From an uncultured Duncaniella sp. (GTDB lineage Bacteria; Bacteroidota; Bacteroidia; Bacteroidales; Muribaculaceae): 64,000 nucleotides of DNA. Location of the stretch: the NCBI GenBank assembly GCA_910578515.1, contig CAJTQR010000002.1:600959-664958 (forward strand), written 5' to 3'. Below, one piece after another: positions 35,482-44,739 of the stretch. Within the stretch, counting starts at the first letter, position 1. Every line of letters begins with the position of its first letter. Both the position numbers and the translations under genes were made by a program. The notes beneath the pieces are model-generated. The model did not search any database and was not told the DNA's origin. It worked only from the letters and a program-made list of their open reading frames with translations.

Positions 35482-36108
35482 ATGGCTGATAAAGTAAAAA
35501 ATATAGATGTGCTCTTTAACCCACTGTCCAAAAACAATCCGGTGGTGGTGCAAGTGCTTGGTATCTGTTCGGTGCTTGCCGTAACAGCCAAACTTGAACC
35601 GGCAATTGTGATGGGTGTGTCGGTTATTGCAGTGCTGGCGTTTGCCAATGTGATTATATCGTTGCTCCGCAACACGATTCCCACTAATATCCGCATTATA
35701 GTACAGTTGGTAGTGGTGGCAGGACTTGTGGTCATTGTTGACCAAGTACTTAAAGCGTATGCTTACGATGCTTCCAAGCAGCTTTCGGTGTTCATCGGGC
35801 TTATAATTACCAACTGTATACTCATGGGACGTCTTGAGGCGTTTGCCATGGGTAACAAACCGTGGCCTTCGTTTCTTGATGGCATAGGCAATGGTGCAGG
35901 ATATGCCGTGATTCTTGTTATTGTGGGTTTTTTCCGTGAGTTGCTCGGCAGCGGCACTCTTCTTGGCTATCAGGTGATACCTGAAAGTTTCTATGAGGCA
36001 GGGTATGTCAACAACGGTCTGATGATTCTCCCTCCGATGGCTCTCATCGTGGTGGCTTGCATCATCTGGGTGCAGAGAAGTATTAACAAAGACTTGCAGG
36101 AGGATTAA
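35482..36108 (+). CDS. nqrD: Na+-translocating NADH:quinone reductase subunit D, 208 aa
   Basis: Six predicted membrane helices. The hallmark IRIIVQLVVVAGLVVIVDQVLKAYAYD and the ITNCILMGRLEAFAMGN segment identify the NqrD/RnfE family. Together with NqrE it coordinates an iron centre between the two inverted subunits in known structures. Confidence 0.95.
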   Translation: MADKVKNIDVLFNPLSKNNPVVVQVLGICSVLAVTAKLEPAIVMGVSVIAVLAFANVIISLLRNTIPTNIRIIVQLVVVAGLVVIVDQVLKAYAYDASKQLSVFIGLIITNCILMGRLEAFAMGNKPWPSFLDGIGNGAGYAVILVIVGFFRELLGSGTLLGYQVIPESFYEAGYVNNGLMILPPMALIVVACIIWVQRSINKDLQED

Positions 36109-36111
36109 TTC

Positions 36112-36729
36112 ATGGAAAATTTCAATATATTCATCCGGTCGATTTTTGTCGACAATATGATTTTTGCATACTTTCTCGGTATGTGTTCTTTCATAGCGGT
36201 ATCAAAGAATGTAAAGACTGCTTTCGGTCTTGGCATCGCTGTGACTTTCATGCTTGTTGTGACTCTGCCGGTCAACTATCTTCTGCAGACATATGTGCTG
36301 AGTGCCGGAGCGTTGCAGTGGCTCGGTCCGGAGTTTGCCGATGTTGACCTTAGCTTTCTCTCGCTCATCATGTTTATAGCTGTGATAGCCTCTATGACAC
36401 AGCTTGTGGAGATGGCGGTTGAGAAATATAGTCCCGCTCTTTACTCATCGTTGGGTATATTCCTGCCGCTCATCGCTGTTAACTGTGCCATCCTCGGCGG
36501 TTCGCTGTTCATGCAGCAGAGAGACTTCCCAAGCGTGTGGACCGCAGTGTGTGCCGGTGGTGGTTGGGGACTCGGTTGGCTTCTTGCCATTACAGCCATT
36601 GCCGCCATACGTGAACGCCTTGCTGAGTATTCCAACATACCTAAGCCGCTTCGCGGAGTTGGCATCACCTTTATACTTACTGCGCTCATGGGTATAGCGT
36701 TCATGAGCTTCCTCGGTATAAAGATTTAG
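36112..36729 (+). CDS. nqrE: Na+-translocating NADH:quinone reductase subunit E, 205 aa
   Basis: Six membrane helices with IRSIFVDNMIFAYFLGMCSFIAVSK and FLPLIAVNCAILGGSLFM, where the latter carries the Cys that pairs with NqrD across the membrane. It is the antiparallel homologue of NqrD. It begins 3 bases after the nqrD stop. Confidence 0.95.
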   Translation: MENFNIFIRSIFVDNMIFAYFLGMCSFIAVSKNVKTAFGLGIAVTFMLVVTLPVNYLLQTYVLSAGALQWLGPEFADVDLSFLSLIMFIAVIASMTQLVEMAVEKYSPALYSSLGIFLPLIAVNCAILGGSLFMQQRDFPSVWTAVCAGGGWGLGWLLAITAIAAIRERLAEYSNIPKPLRGVGITFILTALMGIAFMSFLGIKI

Positions 36730-36785
36730 TGGTGAGTCCTTGGACGGACCTTTAATAATAACTCACGAAAATAAAGACTATTACA

Positions 36786-38051
36786 ATGCTAACTATACTT
36801 TCAGGCGTCTGCATTTTTCTTATCATTACCTTGGCATTGGTATTGATTCTGCTCGTCGCTAAAAAATACCTTGTTCATTCAGGCAAGGTCAAGATAACCA
36901 TCAATAACGACACTGTGGTGGAGGCTGATTCCGGCAAGTCGTTGCTCTCCACTCTTGCTGACCAGAATATTTTTCTTCCGTCGGCTTGTGGAGGAAAGGG
37001 AAGCTGCGCCCAGTGCAAATGCCAGGTGTTTTCGGGTGGGGGTGACATATTACCTACCGAAAAGGTGCATTTCTCCCGTAAGGAGCAGCAAGCCCACTGG
37101 CGTCTTGGCTGTCAGGTAAAGATTAAGGAGGATATCAACGTCGGTATTCCCGCATCGGCTCTTGATGTGAAGGAGTGGGAATGTGAGGTTATATCCAATA
37201 AAAATGTGGCAACATTCATCAAGGAATTCATTGTGGCTCTTCCCAAAGGTGCCCACATGGATTTCATCCCCGGTTCCTACGCTCAAATCAAGATTCCTAC
37301 CTATGAGATGGATTATGACAAGGATATTGATAAGGACTCGATTGGTGCTGAGTACCTCCCGTCGTGGGAGAAGTTCGGACTCTTCGGACTCAAATGTAAG
37401 AACACAGAGACCACTGTCCGCGCTTATTCAATGGCGAATTATCCGGAGGAAGGTGATAGAATCATGCTTACTGTGCGTATTGCCACCCCTCCTTTCAAAC
37501 CGAAACCTCAGGTAGGATTTATGGATGTGATGCCAGGCATTGCATCAAGCTATATATTCACTCTGAAACCAGGCGACAAGGTACGCATGAGCGGTCCTTA
37601 TGGCGACTTCCATCCTATCGTTGATTCAAAAGCTGAAATGATGTGGATTGGTGGTGGCGCGGGTATGGCTCCTCTTCGCGCTCAAATCATGTGGATGACA
37701 AAGACACTTCAGACTCGTGACCGAGTGATGAATTATTTCTACGGCGCGCGTGCGCTTAACGAAGTGTTCTATCTCGATGATTTCCTACAGCTTGAGAAGG
37801 ATTTCCCCAACTTCAAGTTCCATTTGGCGCTTGACCGTCCCGACCCGGCAGCCGATGCCGCAGGTGTCAAGTATACCGCCGGATTTGTACATCAGGTTAT
37901 CTATGAGACATATCTTAAGAATCATCCTGAGCCGGAGGATATCGAATACTATATGTGTGGTCCCGGTCCGATGAGTTCGGCTGTCAATAAGATGCTTGAT
38001 GACCTTGGCGTAGACCCCACTTCGGTGCATTACGACAACTTCGGGGGCTAA
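36786..38051 (+). CDS. nqrF: Na+-translocating NADH:quinone reductase subunit F, 421 aa
   Basis: One N-terminal membrane helix (about 5-25). A 2Fe-2S ferredoxin domain follows with Cys68, Cys74, Cys77 and Cys109 (SACGGKGSCAQCKCQ and GCQV). The FAD domain carries the RAYSMAN motif, and the NADH domain has GGGAGMAPLRAQI and MCGPGPM. This is the NADH-oxidising entry subunit. The operon ends at a strong hairpin. Confidence 0.97.
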   Translation: MLTILSGVCIFLIITLALVLILLVAKKYLVHSGKVKITINNDTVVEADSGKSLLSTLADQNIFLPSACGGKGSCAQCKCQVFSGGGDILPTEKVHFSRKEQQAHWRLGCQVKIKEDINVGIPASALDVKEWECEVISNKNVATFIKEFIVALPKGAHMDFIPGSYAQIKIPTYEMDYDKDIDKDSIGAEYLPSWEKFGLFGLKCKNTETTVRAYSMANYPEEGDRIMLTVRIATPPFKPKPQVGFMDVMPGIASSYIFTLKPGDKVRMSGPYGDFHPIVDSKAEMMWIGGGAGMAPLRAQIMWMTKTLQTRDRVMNYFYGARALNEVFYLDDFLQLEKDFPNFKFHLALDRPDPAADAAGVKYTAGFVHQVIYETYLKNHPEPEDIEYYMCGPGPMSSAVNKMLDDLGVDPTSVHYDNFGG

Positions 38052-38100
38052 GTTTCAGACTGAGACATTTACAAAAGGTTTTCAAACACCGATATATAAT

Positions 38101-38143
38101 AACAGCAATGAGATTTTCTGCGTAAGGAAATCTCATTGCTGTT
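38101..38143 (+). terminator. Terminator of the nqr operon
   Basis: A 16-bp perfect stem AACAGCAATGAGATTT with complement, separated by an 11-base loop. Confidence 0.8.
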
Positions 38144-38261
38144 ATTTGATGTATTCTATTTCTCATACGGGAATTTCATGATGGTTAAGCTGATTCCCGG
38201 AATGCTGGTTTGGCTACCGTGAGCCAATTAGTTCAATATTCAATATATTTGTCTGCCTCTG

Positions 38262-38849
38262 TCAGATGATAATCTCTGAAAGTGGACGTTTAGGTACGAT
38301 ATGGGTATCATTTTGGTCGCGATAGTACTTGATGTCAGCTTCAGTGGAGCCGTCGGTATCAACGATTTCCACTTTTTCAGCCGGGTAACCAAGAGCAAGT
38401 ACGTAACGCGGTTTGTATCTTTCGGCTATCTCTAATGCCTCTGTTACTTTTGCAGAGTTGAAAGCCTTGATTATACATCCGTGTATACCTTTGGTTGCAG
38501 CACCAAGAGTTATGGCCTCAAGTTGTAGCCCATCGTCACATAGGCAGTCATTGGCAAGAGCTGTGTCAATGCACTGTACGAGGTAAGCCACGGGGCGCTG
38601 TGCCGGGTCCGGACCATCCCAGTCGGAGAAATACCCGGCCCATTTCAATGCGGGATACAGTGCGGCGCATTCCTCCCGGTCAGTGACTATCCTGTAACGT
38701 AGTGGTTGCAGATTTCGTCCAGAAGAACAGAAGCGGGTCAGTTCCACGAGCTCACGCAACTCCTCGGCAGGTATGGGACGCGAATTGTCAAATCGTCGGT
38801 AGGAACGGTTGGATTTTAAAAGGTCTTTGAGTTCTTGAAATCTGTTCAT
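38262..38849 (-). CDS. Nitroreductase-family FMN oxidoreductase, 195 aa
   Basis: The N-terminus FQELKDLLKSNRSYRRFDNSRPIPAEELRELVELTRFCSSGRNLQPLRY is the nitroreductase FMN-binding pattern (RSYRRF with SGRNLQPLR). The C-terminal YKPRYVLALGYPAE is also typical. The substrate cannot be told from sequence. The gene stands apart from the downstream carbohydrate genes, with a gap of about 55 bases to the acetylesterase stop on the same strand. Confidence 0.85.
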   Translation of the reverse strand: MNRFQELKDLLKSNRSYRRFDNSRPIPAEELRELVELTRFCSSGRNLQPLRYRIVTDREECAALYPALKWAGYFSDWDGPDPAQRPVAYLVQCIDTALANDCLCDDGLQLEAITLGAATKGIHGCIIKAFNSAKVTEALEIAERYKPRYVLALGYPAEKVEIVDTDGSTEADIKYYRDQNDTHIVPKRPLSEIII

Positions 38850-38904
38850 AAATGGCTCAGTTAATATTTTAAATAAGCTCTAATATGGATAGTGATTTGA
38901 TTGA

Positions 38905-40350
38905 CTATTTATCGGTTGGAATGTCCCAGTCGTCGGAACGGAATGGGATTAGCGGCAGGTAATTGCCTCCATGCAGAGTGCCTGGCAGGAAGTCGCGGAA
39001 ACCGTAGCGCACAGCTACCGGATTGGGTACAGCTTTGCTTGACACTACCATCTCGTTTGTTTGCCAGTGTAGCCATACCGAGTCAGCTGGATGAAATACC
39101 TTGTCGGGACCAGCCACTTCAAATCCTTGTATGTCATAGTTGCGGCAGATACCGTCGTTGGGTGAGTCAATCGCTACCCAAGCAGCTCCGTCAAGGAAGC
39201 GGTGTGATTTGTATTTAGGACTTCCTGCAAGAAATTGTTTTTTGCCATAAGTCTTGTTAAGCGCGAGGTCACAGAGACGGTGTCCGGCTGTGGTTTTGTC
39301 GGCAGGATGAATGTTGAACCGTTCGTAAGGTTTCACGAGGTCGTTTATTGATATCATGTCGCTATTGGGTATCATTTCCACCGCTTTCCATTGAGCTTCA
39401 CGAAGGAAGGGGGAACGTCCGATTTCAGAAGGGTCGCCATATTGATAGGGGGCAATTTCCACTGCATAGAACGCTATGTCGCCAAGTCCGATATCTTCGC
39501 GCCATTGTTTCACCATAGCTGCCAGTCGGTCGCTGTAGGTGGAGTAGCTTGCCACGTTGGAACATCCTTGATACCAAATAATCCCCTTATAGGTATAGTT
39601 CTTGATTGGATTGAACATTGCATTGTACATCAACATGGGACGATGGTAATGCACCATAGGCTCGATATCTTTAGGGTCGAGCGATACATCGGTATAGTTG
39701 ACCAATAACTCCCGTGGGCTCCAGCTCTCCACTTTGGCGCCGCCGTAGGCTGCGCTTACGATTCCAACCGGCACCTCAAGCACATCAGACATCTGTTTGG
39801 CATAGTTCCAAGCCAATGCGCTGTATTCGGGAGACGTCTCAGGTGAAGGAACAGTCCACTTGGCATTTATAGTGTCGAGCAGTTCGTAGCTCTGGGTAAG
39901 AGGTACGGTAAGGAATCTAACCTTATCGGCATATTGGCGTGATTTGACGATTTCGTCATAACCACCTTCAATGCAGCAGCCAGGAAATCCCTTCAATGGC
40001 ATTTGCATATTTGACTGTCCTGATGCGAGCCATACCTCACCTACAAGTACATTTTGGAGTGTAAAAGGGTCTCCGTCGGAGATTGTGATGGAGTAGGGGG
40101 TGAAACTTCCGGCAGGAGTCTCTACTGCAAGACACCATTCGCCGGTTCGGTCAGTATGAGTGGTATATGTCTTGTTGTTCCAGGAAGGGGTCACGGTGAT
40201 TTCACTACCCGGGTCTGCTTTTCCGTAGATTCGGGCATCGGTGAGCTGCTGGAGCACCATATTGTCGCTTATCAGTGCCCCTGGAATCACTTTAGCTGTG
40301 GCTGATAGCGCTAAAATCAATGAGGCTATTGCGGTGAGAGATTTTTTCAT
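38905..40350 (-). CDS. SASA-type sialate/xylan O-acetylesterase, 481 aa, exported
   Basis: A signal peptide follows ATG 40350 (MKKSLTAIASLILALSATA). An ATG at 40365 overlaps the stop of the upstream gene and is an alternative. The catalytic serine lies in GEVWLASGQSNMQMPL, the hallmark of the sialate O-acetylesterase family, and the C-terminal INDLVKPYERFNIHPADKTTAGHRL segment supplies Asp and His. The usual WYQGESN motif reads WYQGCSN here, so a normally conserved Glu is Cys. It lies downstream of GH43, so it probably deacetylates hemicellulose or host glycan side chains. Confidence 0.85.
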   Translation of the reverse strand: MKKSLTAIASLILALSATAKVIPGALISDNMVLQQLTDARIYGKADPGSEITVTPSWNNKTYTTHTDRTGEWCLAVETPAGSFTPYSITISDGDPFTLQNVLVGEVWLASGQSNMQMPLKGFPGCCIEGGYDEIVKSRQYADKVRFLTVPLTQSYELLDTINAKWTVPSPETSPEYSALAWNYAKQMSDVLEVPVGIVSAAYGGAKVESWSPRELLVNYTDVSLDPKDIEPMVHYHRPMLMYNAMFNPIKNYTYKGIIWYQGCSNVASYSTYSDRLAAMVKQWREDIGLGDIAFYAVEIAPYQYGDPSEIGRSPFLREAQWKAVEMIPNSDMISINDLVKPYERFNIHPADKTTAGHRLCDLALNKTYGKKQFLAGSPKYKSHRFLDGAAWVAIDSPNDGICRNYDIQGFEVAGPDKVFHPADSVWLHWQTNEMVVSSKAVPNPVAVRYGFRDFLPGTLHGGNYLPLIPFRSDDWDIPTDK

Positions 40351-40364
40351 TGTCATTAAACACA

Positions 40365-41936
40365 TTATAGTGGTTGATAGTCAAAATAATCAAAAACTCC
40401 AGTCGCTTTCCCATCTGGAGCAGTAGTGTAGAGGGCTATGAATGTGCCGGTAAAGCCTCCTGCACATTCAGTGGAGAGATATCGGGTGTTCATGGAGGAG
40501 ATTGTAGTGAATTTTTTCCCACCATCGGTTGAATATGAGAAGGTGTAGCGCGAGGGTGAACCTTCAATACTTAGCACAACCTGTTTGCCGGACGAATCAA
40601 GAGGAATAATCTTTTCAATGTGGTTCAATTCGTTGAGGCGATAGCGTAATTCTATGGCGTCTTTTCCATCGGCTGTGCGGGTCACAAATAGGTCGTAATG
40701 GGAGTTGCCGTTTGCATATACGCTTATTCCGGCTTCGGCTCCTTTGGAGGCGTTGGCAAGCATCACGTCAGTTGCGGCTCGGAATGATATGTGTTCCTGC
40801 CGGCGCAATAGAGCGGATGGTGATTCCTGATATGAGTCTAAAGTGACCGGAGTGCCTTTTATGGTCAGACGTCCGTTCCCATGTTCGTAGTTGTTCATTT
40901 CCGGATTGCGTATCCACACCCATTCGTGACTGGGGTTCTCGGATGTAAACTCATCTCTTGCGGGAATCGGCTTGATGGGGTGAAGCGGAAGGGTGGGTAC
41001 ATTCATGTCAAGTGATATGGTCCCATTGCCATTTACCACCGGCCAGGCGTTTTCATCCCATCTCACCGGGGCGAGATATGTCTCGCGACCAAGCAGATGA
41101 TGTGCTCCGTTCTGCTGACGGAATGCCAGACACACCAGCCACCAGGAACCGTCGGGAGCCTGGACAATATCAGCATGACCGGTTCCCTGGATTGGATTAC
41201 TTTGGGCTTCCTTGTTGAAATGACATAGAATTGGATTGGCGGGATTAGGTGTGTATGGACCATCGATGGTGCGGCTTCGTGCTATAGTGACGCTATGACC
41301 GAGTTCGGTACCACCTTCAGCAATCAGTAGGTAATACCAGCCATCCTTTTTATAGATGTGTGGTGCTTCAGGGTGACGACCACCGGTGCCATCCCAGATG
41401 CGGCGGCTCTCAGTGAGTTGCTTTCCTGTGATAGGGTCAATCTCGCATAACCAGATACCTACATCGGGATTGCTGACCATGTAGCATTTGCCATCCTCGA
41501 AGTAAAGTGAGGGGTCAATGCCACCTTGCTTAAGCCACACCGGCTCACTCCAACCTTTTGCCGGGTCAGTAGTATGGACCAGGAAGTTCCCTTTGCCGGT
41601 TACATTGGTGGTAATCATATAGAATACCCCATCGTTGTAGCGGATGGTAGGGGCATAGATTCCACCCCATTCATTAGCACCTGTGAGGTCGAGTTGGCTC
41701 TCCCGGTCAAGTACATGTCCGATTTGCTTCCAGTTCACAAGGTCCTTGCTGTGATAGATGGGTACGCCCGGGAAATAATTGAACGAGGAGTTGACCAGGT
41801 AGAAGTCATCACCGACATTAACTACAGATGGGTCAGGGTGGAAACCTGGTATCACCGGATTTTTATATCCGGTAGCTGTCTCCGCTTGCATGCATAGGTT
41901 AAGCGAGAGCATTAGTCCGAGGAGTATTGTTTTCAT
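40365..41936 (-). CDS. Glycoside hydrolase family 43 (beta-xylosidase / arabinofuranosidase type), 523 aa
   Basis: Signal peptide at residues 1-18. The five-bladed propeller has the three acidic catalytic positions: Asp in PGFHPDPSVV, Asp in GGIDPSLYFE and Glu in GRHPEAPHIYK. A C-terminal DUF1349-like beta-sandwich (about 330-523, FRAATDVMLANASKGAEAGI) is the normal GH43 accessory domain. It would release xylose or arabinose from xylan-type oligosaccharides. It is the first gene of a two-gene unit with the acetylesterase. A -7-like box (TAACTTCG, one mismatch) lies at 41969-41976. Confidence 0.93.
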   Translation of the reverse strand: MKTILLGLMLSLNLCMQAETATGYKNPVIPGFHPDPSVVNVGDDFYLVNSSFNYFPGVPIYHSKDLVNWKQIGHVLDRESQLDLTGANEWGGIYAPTIRYNDGVFYMITTNVTGKGNFLVHTTDPAKGWSEPVWLKQGGIDPSLYFEDGKCYMVSNPDVGIWLCEIDPITGKQLTESRRIWDGTGGRHPEAPHIYKKDGWYYLLIAEGGTELGHSVTIARSRTIDGPYTPNPANPILCHFNKEAQSNPIQGTGHADIVQAPDGSWWLVCLAFRQQNGAHHLLGRETYLAPVRWDENAWPVVNGNGTISLDMNVPTLPLHPIKPIPARDEFTSENPSHEWVWIRNPEMNNYEHGNGRLTIKGTPVTLDSYQESPSALLRRQEHISFRAATDVMLANASKGAEAGISVYANGNSHYDLFVTRTADGKDAIELRYRLNELNHIEKIIPLDSSGKQVVLSIEGSPSRYTFSYSTDGGKKFTTISSMNTRYLSTECAGGFTGTFIALYTTAPDGKATGVFDYFDYQPL

Positions 41937-41999
41937 GGGGGTATAGAACGTTGTTTTTATGCTAATTGCGAAGTTACGAAAAAAGTATGAAACAAAAAA

Positions 42000-42029
42000 A
42001 CATTAGCGCCAATGACGAGGCGCTAATGT
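42000..42029 (-). terminator. Terminator after the GH31 gene
   Basis: 11-bp stem ACATTAGCGCC with complement, loop of 8, with an A-run on the left that becomes U's for leftward transcription. Confidence 0.8.
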
Positions 42030-42103
42030 AATAATTTGCAAAATATATGTCATAAATTCTATACTCGAACAAACCCGGAAGGATTCAACGGTATAATTTG
42101 ACC

Positions 42104-44509
42104 TTATTTAATTTCGATGGTGAGTGGTGAGCTAACCTTCCACGCTGTGCGGATAGTCAACGTGCCCTTTTCTGGGAGATATTTCCAACTCTTTTTAGGT
42201 GCTTTTCTGCCATCAATAGTGACTTCTGATGGGTTGCCGTTGATTAGGTGGACCACAAAAGTCATATCTTTGACTGGGGGAGCGCCGGCATAAGAGCCTT
42301 TGGACTCTGCCTTAATCTCTATACCGTTCATGTCGGCATCGCCTGTAAATGTCACCAAGGAATATTCATTATTCTTAAGCGAGGTGGTGGAAGTGCGGTC
42401 ATCCTCATACATTGTGAACTCTGATTTTCCTAAATAAGGATAGTAATTCACAGTGTAGCGGTCGGTGCGGTAATCGCCTGTATTTTCCATGGAGTAGTCT
42501 GCCAAAGGGATAAAAGCTCCTGCGCGGATAAATAGCGGCAACACTTCAAGTGGGGTCGGATAGCTGATAGTATCTCCACTGTGATAGATGGCGGTAGGGT
42601 TGTTATAGTCCACCCAAAGTCCATCAGGGAATACGATTTCCCTTTCAGTGGCTCCTTGAGTCAAGACGGGAGCAACCAATACGTCACGTCCCCATAGATA
42701 TTCATCGGTTAAGTTGTCATACTTGGTGGAACCTGGTGTGTAGAAGTTGAGGGGACGCACCAGAGGAAGTCCTTGTGAGGCGTTCTCGTAGGCTAAAGTA
42801 TAGTTGTATGGGAGCCAGCGGTAACGTTCTTTGATAAGAGGGAGGATGATTGACTGTTGGTCAGGATATTTATAAGGTTCGGCAGTGCTTTGGGCATGGG
42901 TGCGGAGCACCGGGGAGAATGTGCCGAGCTGGAGCCAGCGGACATATAGCTCCGGGTCATAGGGATGTGACTCATCAATGGCAAACCCGCCAACGTCATG
43001 GCTCATATATCCGAGTCCGCTGAGTCCGGAGTTGAGCATGATGGTGATTTGAGGTTTCAGACCTCCCCAGGAACGTGATACGTCTGTGGACCACGGGAAC
43101 ACGCTGTAGCGTTGCAATCCTGTGGTGCCTCCGCGCATCATGGTCATGAGACGACGGTCGGGAAATTCCTCTTTGAAAAGACCATGGATGATGCTGCTCC
43201 AGTCATTGCCATATAGGTTATGGTATTCACGGGCAGTGAGACCGTTGGCATGGTGACCCTGTTCAGGATGTACCTCCGGTTCGCCAAGGTCACCCCACCA
43301 TCCACCCACACCTTCGAGTGTGAGCTTTTTGTATCGTTCACGGAGCCATGCACGGGTGTCAGGGTTTGACATGTCAAACATACCTCCCTCACCGACCCAG
43401 ATGGTCACTTCCTGCGGATTGCCAATTGAATCTTTGACCAGCATCCCTTTCGAGGCAAGCTCATTATAATTGTCAAGACCTTTGCCGTTGCGCAGTATGT
43501 AGGGTTGAGAGATAATTACTGTATTTACTCCATTCTTTTTCAGGTCGGACAGCATCTTCTTATGGTCGGGCCATTGTGCAGGTTCCCACGCAAGACGTCC
43601 CATATCCTGCTCCTTGCCATACCAGTAGAGGTCAAGCACAATTCCGTCAACAGGATACCCACCTCTTTTCAATGTATCAATTACACCCACAGTCTCATCC
43701 TGGGTACGATAGCCATATTTTGATGTGATATAACCCAACGACCAGAATGGTGGGAGGTCCTGCCGCCCTGTGAGCGATGAAAGTTCTCCGGTGACATCAG
43801 CGAGTGAGCCAGCCCCGTTGATGAAATAGTAGGAGATTGGATATTTTGACTCAGTGGTATAGACTATAGGGTTGTTCATAATCATTTCAGCAGCCCCGAA
43901 GTCGTCGAATACTACGGCATAACCGTTTGAAGATATGAAAAGCGGCATGGTTATGTTCATCTGCTTGATTCGGCTTTCACCCGCGGTGTATCCGTAGTTT
44001 TGTTTGTTATACATCACCAAGGTATCCCCGCTCAGGTTGAAGCTGTAGCCACGTTCTCCAGCACCGTAGAATGAGCCGCTCCCCATGGTCGAGAGCTCTA
44101 TACGCTGCTTTCCGCCCGCTTGGGTGCGCACTCCATTGTCGCTGATGCCGCGGTTTTTGCCAGCGGTGATGTCAACTTCACCTGTGGCGCTGCTGAGGCG
44201 TACCACTATGCCGCCTGGTGTGGTGAGTGTTGTCACACCGTTGAGTTCTGAAACAGTTGCGTTGATATGGCTGTCGCCAATTACCGACGTGCGTGTAACC
44301 GGAGCTTTCTCCCCCTTGGCGAGGTTTGTGACCTTGACGATATTGTCGGTCACAGCGTCCACAGTCACTACACGACCGTCGGGGGTGGTGACCTGAATGC
44401 GGTCAGTATTCGCGCCCGAAAGGTTGAAGGATATTGCGGGCGACAGCAATGCCACTACAGATAATGCTATAAGCCATCTGAATTTAAAGGTATAACGGGT
44501 ATATTTCAT
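42104..44509 (-). CDS. Glycoside hydrolase family 31 (alpha-glucosidase/alpha-xylosidase), 801 aa, exported
   Basis: The start at 44509 gives a signal peptide (MKYTRYTFKFRWLIALSVVALLSP). It has GH31 galactose-mutarotase-like N-terminal and (beta/alpha)8 barrel domains. The nucleophile Asp lies in GGWWGDLGEPEVHP and the acid Asp in MSHDVGGFAIDESHP. The C-terminal beta domains include a DUF5110-like region ending KKSWKYLPEKGTLTIRTAWK. Length is normal for the family. Whether it acts on alpha-glucans or xylose side chains of xyloglucan cannot be decided. The neighbouring GH43 and acetylesterase favour hemicellulose. Confidence 0.93.
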   Translation of the reverse strand: MKYTRYTFKFRWLIALSVVALLSPAISFNLSGANTDRIQVTTPDGRVVTVDAVTDNIVKVTNLAKGEKAPVTRTSVIGDSHINATVSELNGVTTLTTPGGIVVRLSSATGEVDITAGKNRGISDNGVRTQAGGKQRIELSTMGSGSFYGAGERGYSFNLSGDTLVMYNKQNYGYTAGESRIKQMNITMPLFISSNGYAVVFDDFGAAEMIMNNPIVYTTESKYPISYYFINGAGSLADVTGELSSLTGRQDLPPFWSLGYITSKYGYRTQDETVGVIDTLKRGGYPVDGIVLDLYWYGKEQDMGRLAWEPAQWPDHKKMLSDLKKNGVNTVIISQPYILRNGKGLDNYNELASKGMLVKDSIGNPQEVTIWVGEGGMFDMSNPDTRAWLRERYKKLTLEGVGGWWGDLGEPEVHPEQGHHANGLTAREYHNLYGNDWSSIIHGLFKEEFPDRRLMTMMRGGTTGLQRYSVFPWSTDVSRSWGGLKPQITIMLNSGLSGLGYMSHDVGGFAIDESHPYDPELYVRWLQLGTFSPVLRTHAQSTAEPYKYPDQQSIILPLIKERYRWLPYNYTLAYENASQGLPLVRPLNFYTPGSTKYDNLTDEYLWGRDVLVAPVLTQGATEREIVFPDGLWVDYNNPTAIYHSGDTISYPTPLEVLPLFIRAGAFIPLADYSMENTGDYRTDRYTVNYYPYLGKSEFTMYEDDRTSTTSLKNNEYSLVTFTGDADMNGIEIKAESKGSYAGAPPVKDMTFVVHLINGNPSEVTIDGRKAPKKSWKYLPEKGTLTIRTAWKVSSPLTIEIK

Positions 44510-44538
44510 TATGGTATAAGATAAAATTTTACGCAACG

Positions 44539-44546
44539 CAAAAATA
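44539..44546 (-). promoter_or_regulatory. -7 box of the GH31 gene
   Basis: Minus strand TATTTTTG followed by C, 30 bases before ATG 44509. It excludes the longer start at 44536. Confidence 0.45.
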
Positions 44547-44680
44547 ATAAAAAGAACTGACTTAAACTTTTTATAAAATGTTAAAACAATTCGAAATACC
44601 GGTTAAACCATCATGTTAGATGTAAAATTGATACAGATTCATGGATTTCAGAGAAGCAAGACTGCAGGCAGGTATAAAAA

Positions 44681-44713
44681 ACAGAGGGCATCGCCCGTGA
44701 CGATGCTCTCTGT
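44681..44713 (-). terminator. Terminator after bipA
   Basis: 13-bp stem ACAGAGGGCATCG with its near-complement (one G-T pair) around loop CCCGTGA, with an A-run on the left. Confidence 0.75.
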
Positions 44714-44739
44714 TGCAGTTATCAAACTTTTTACGAATA

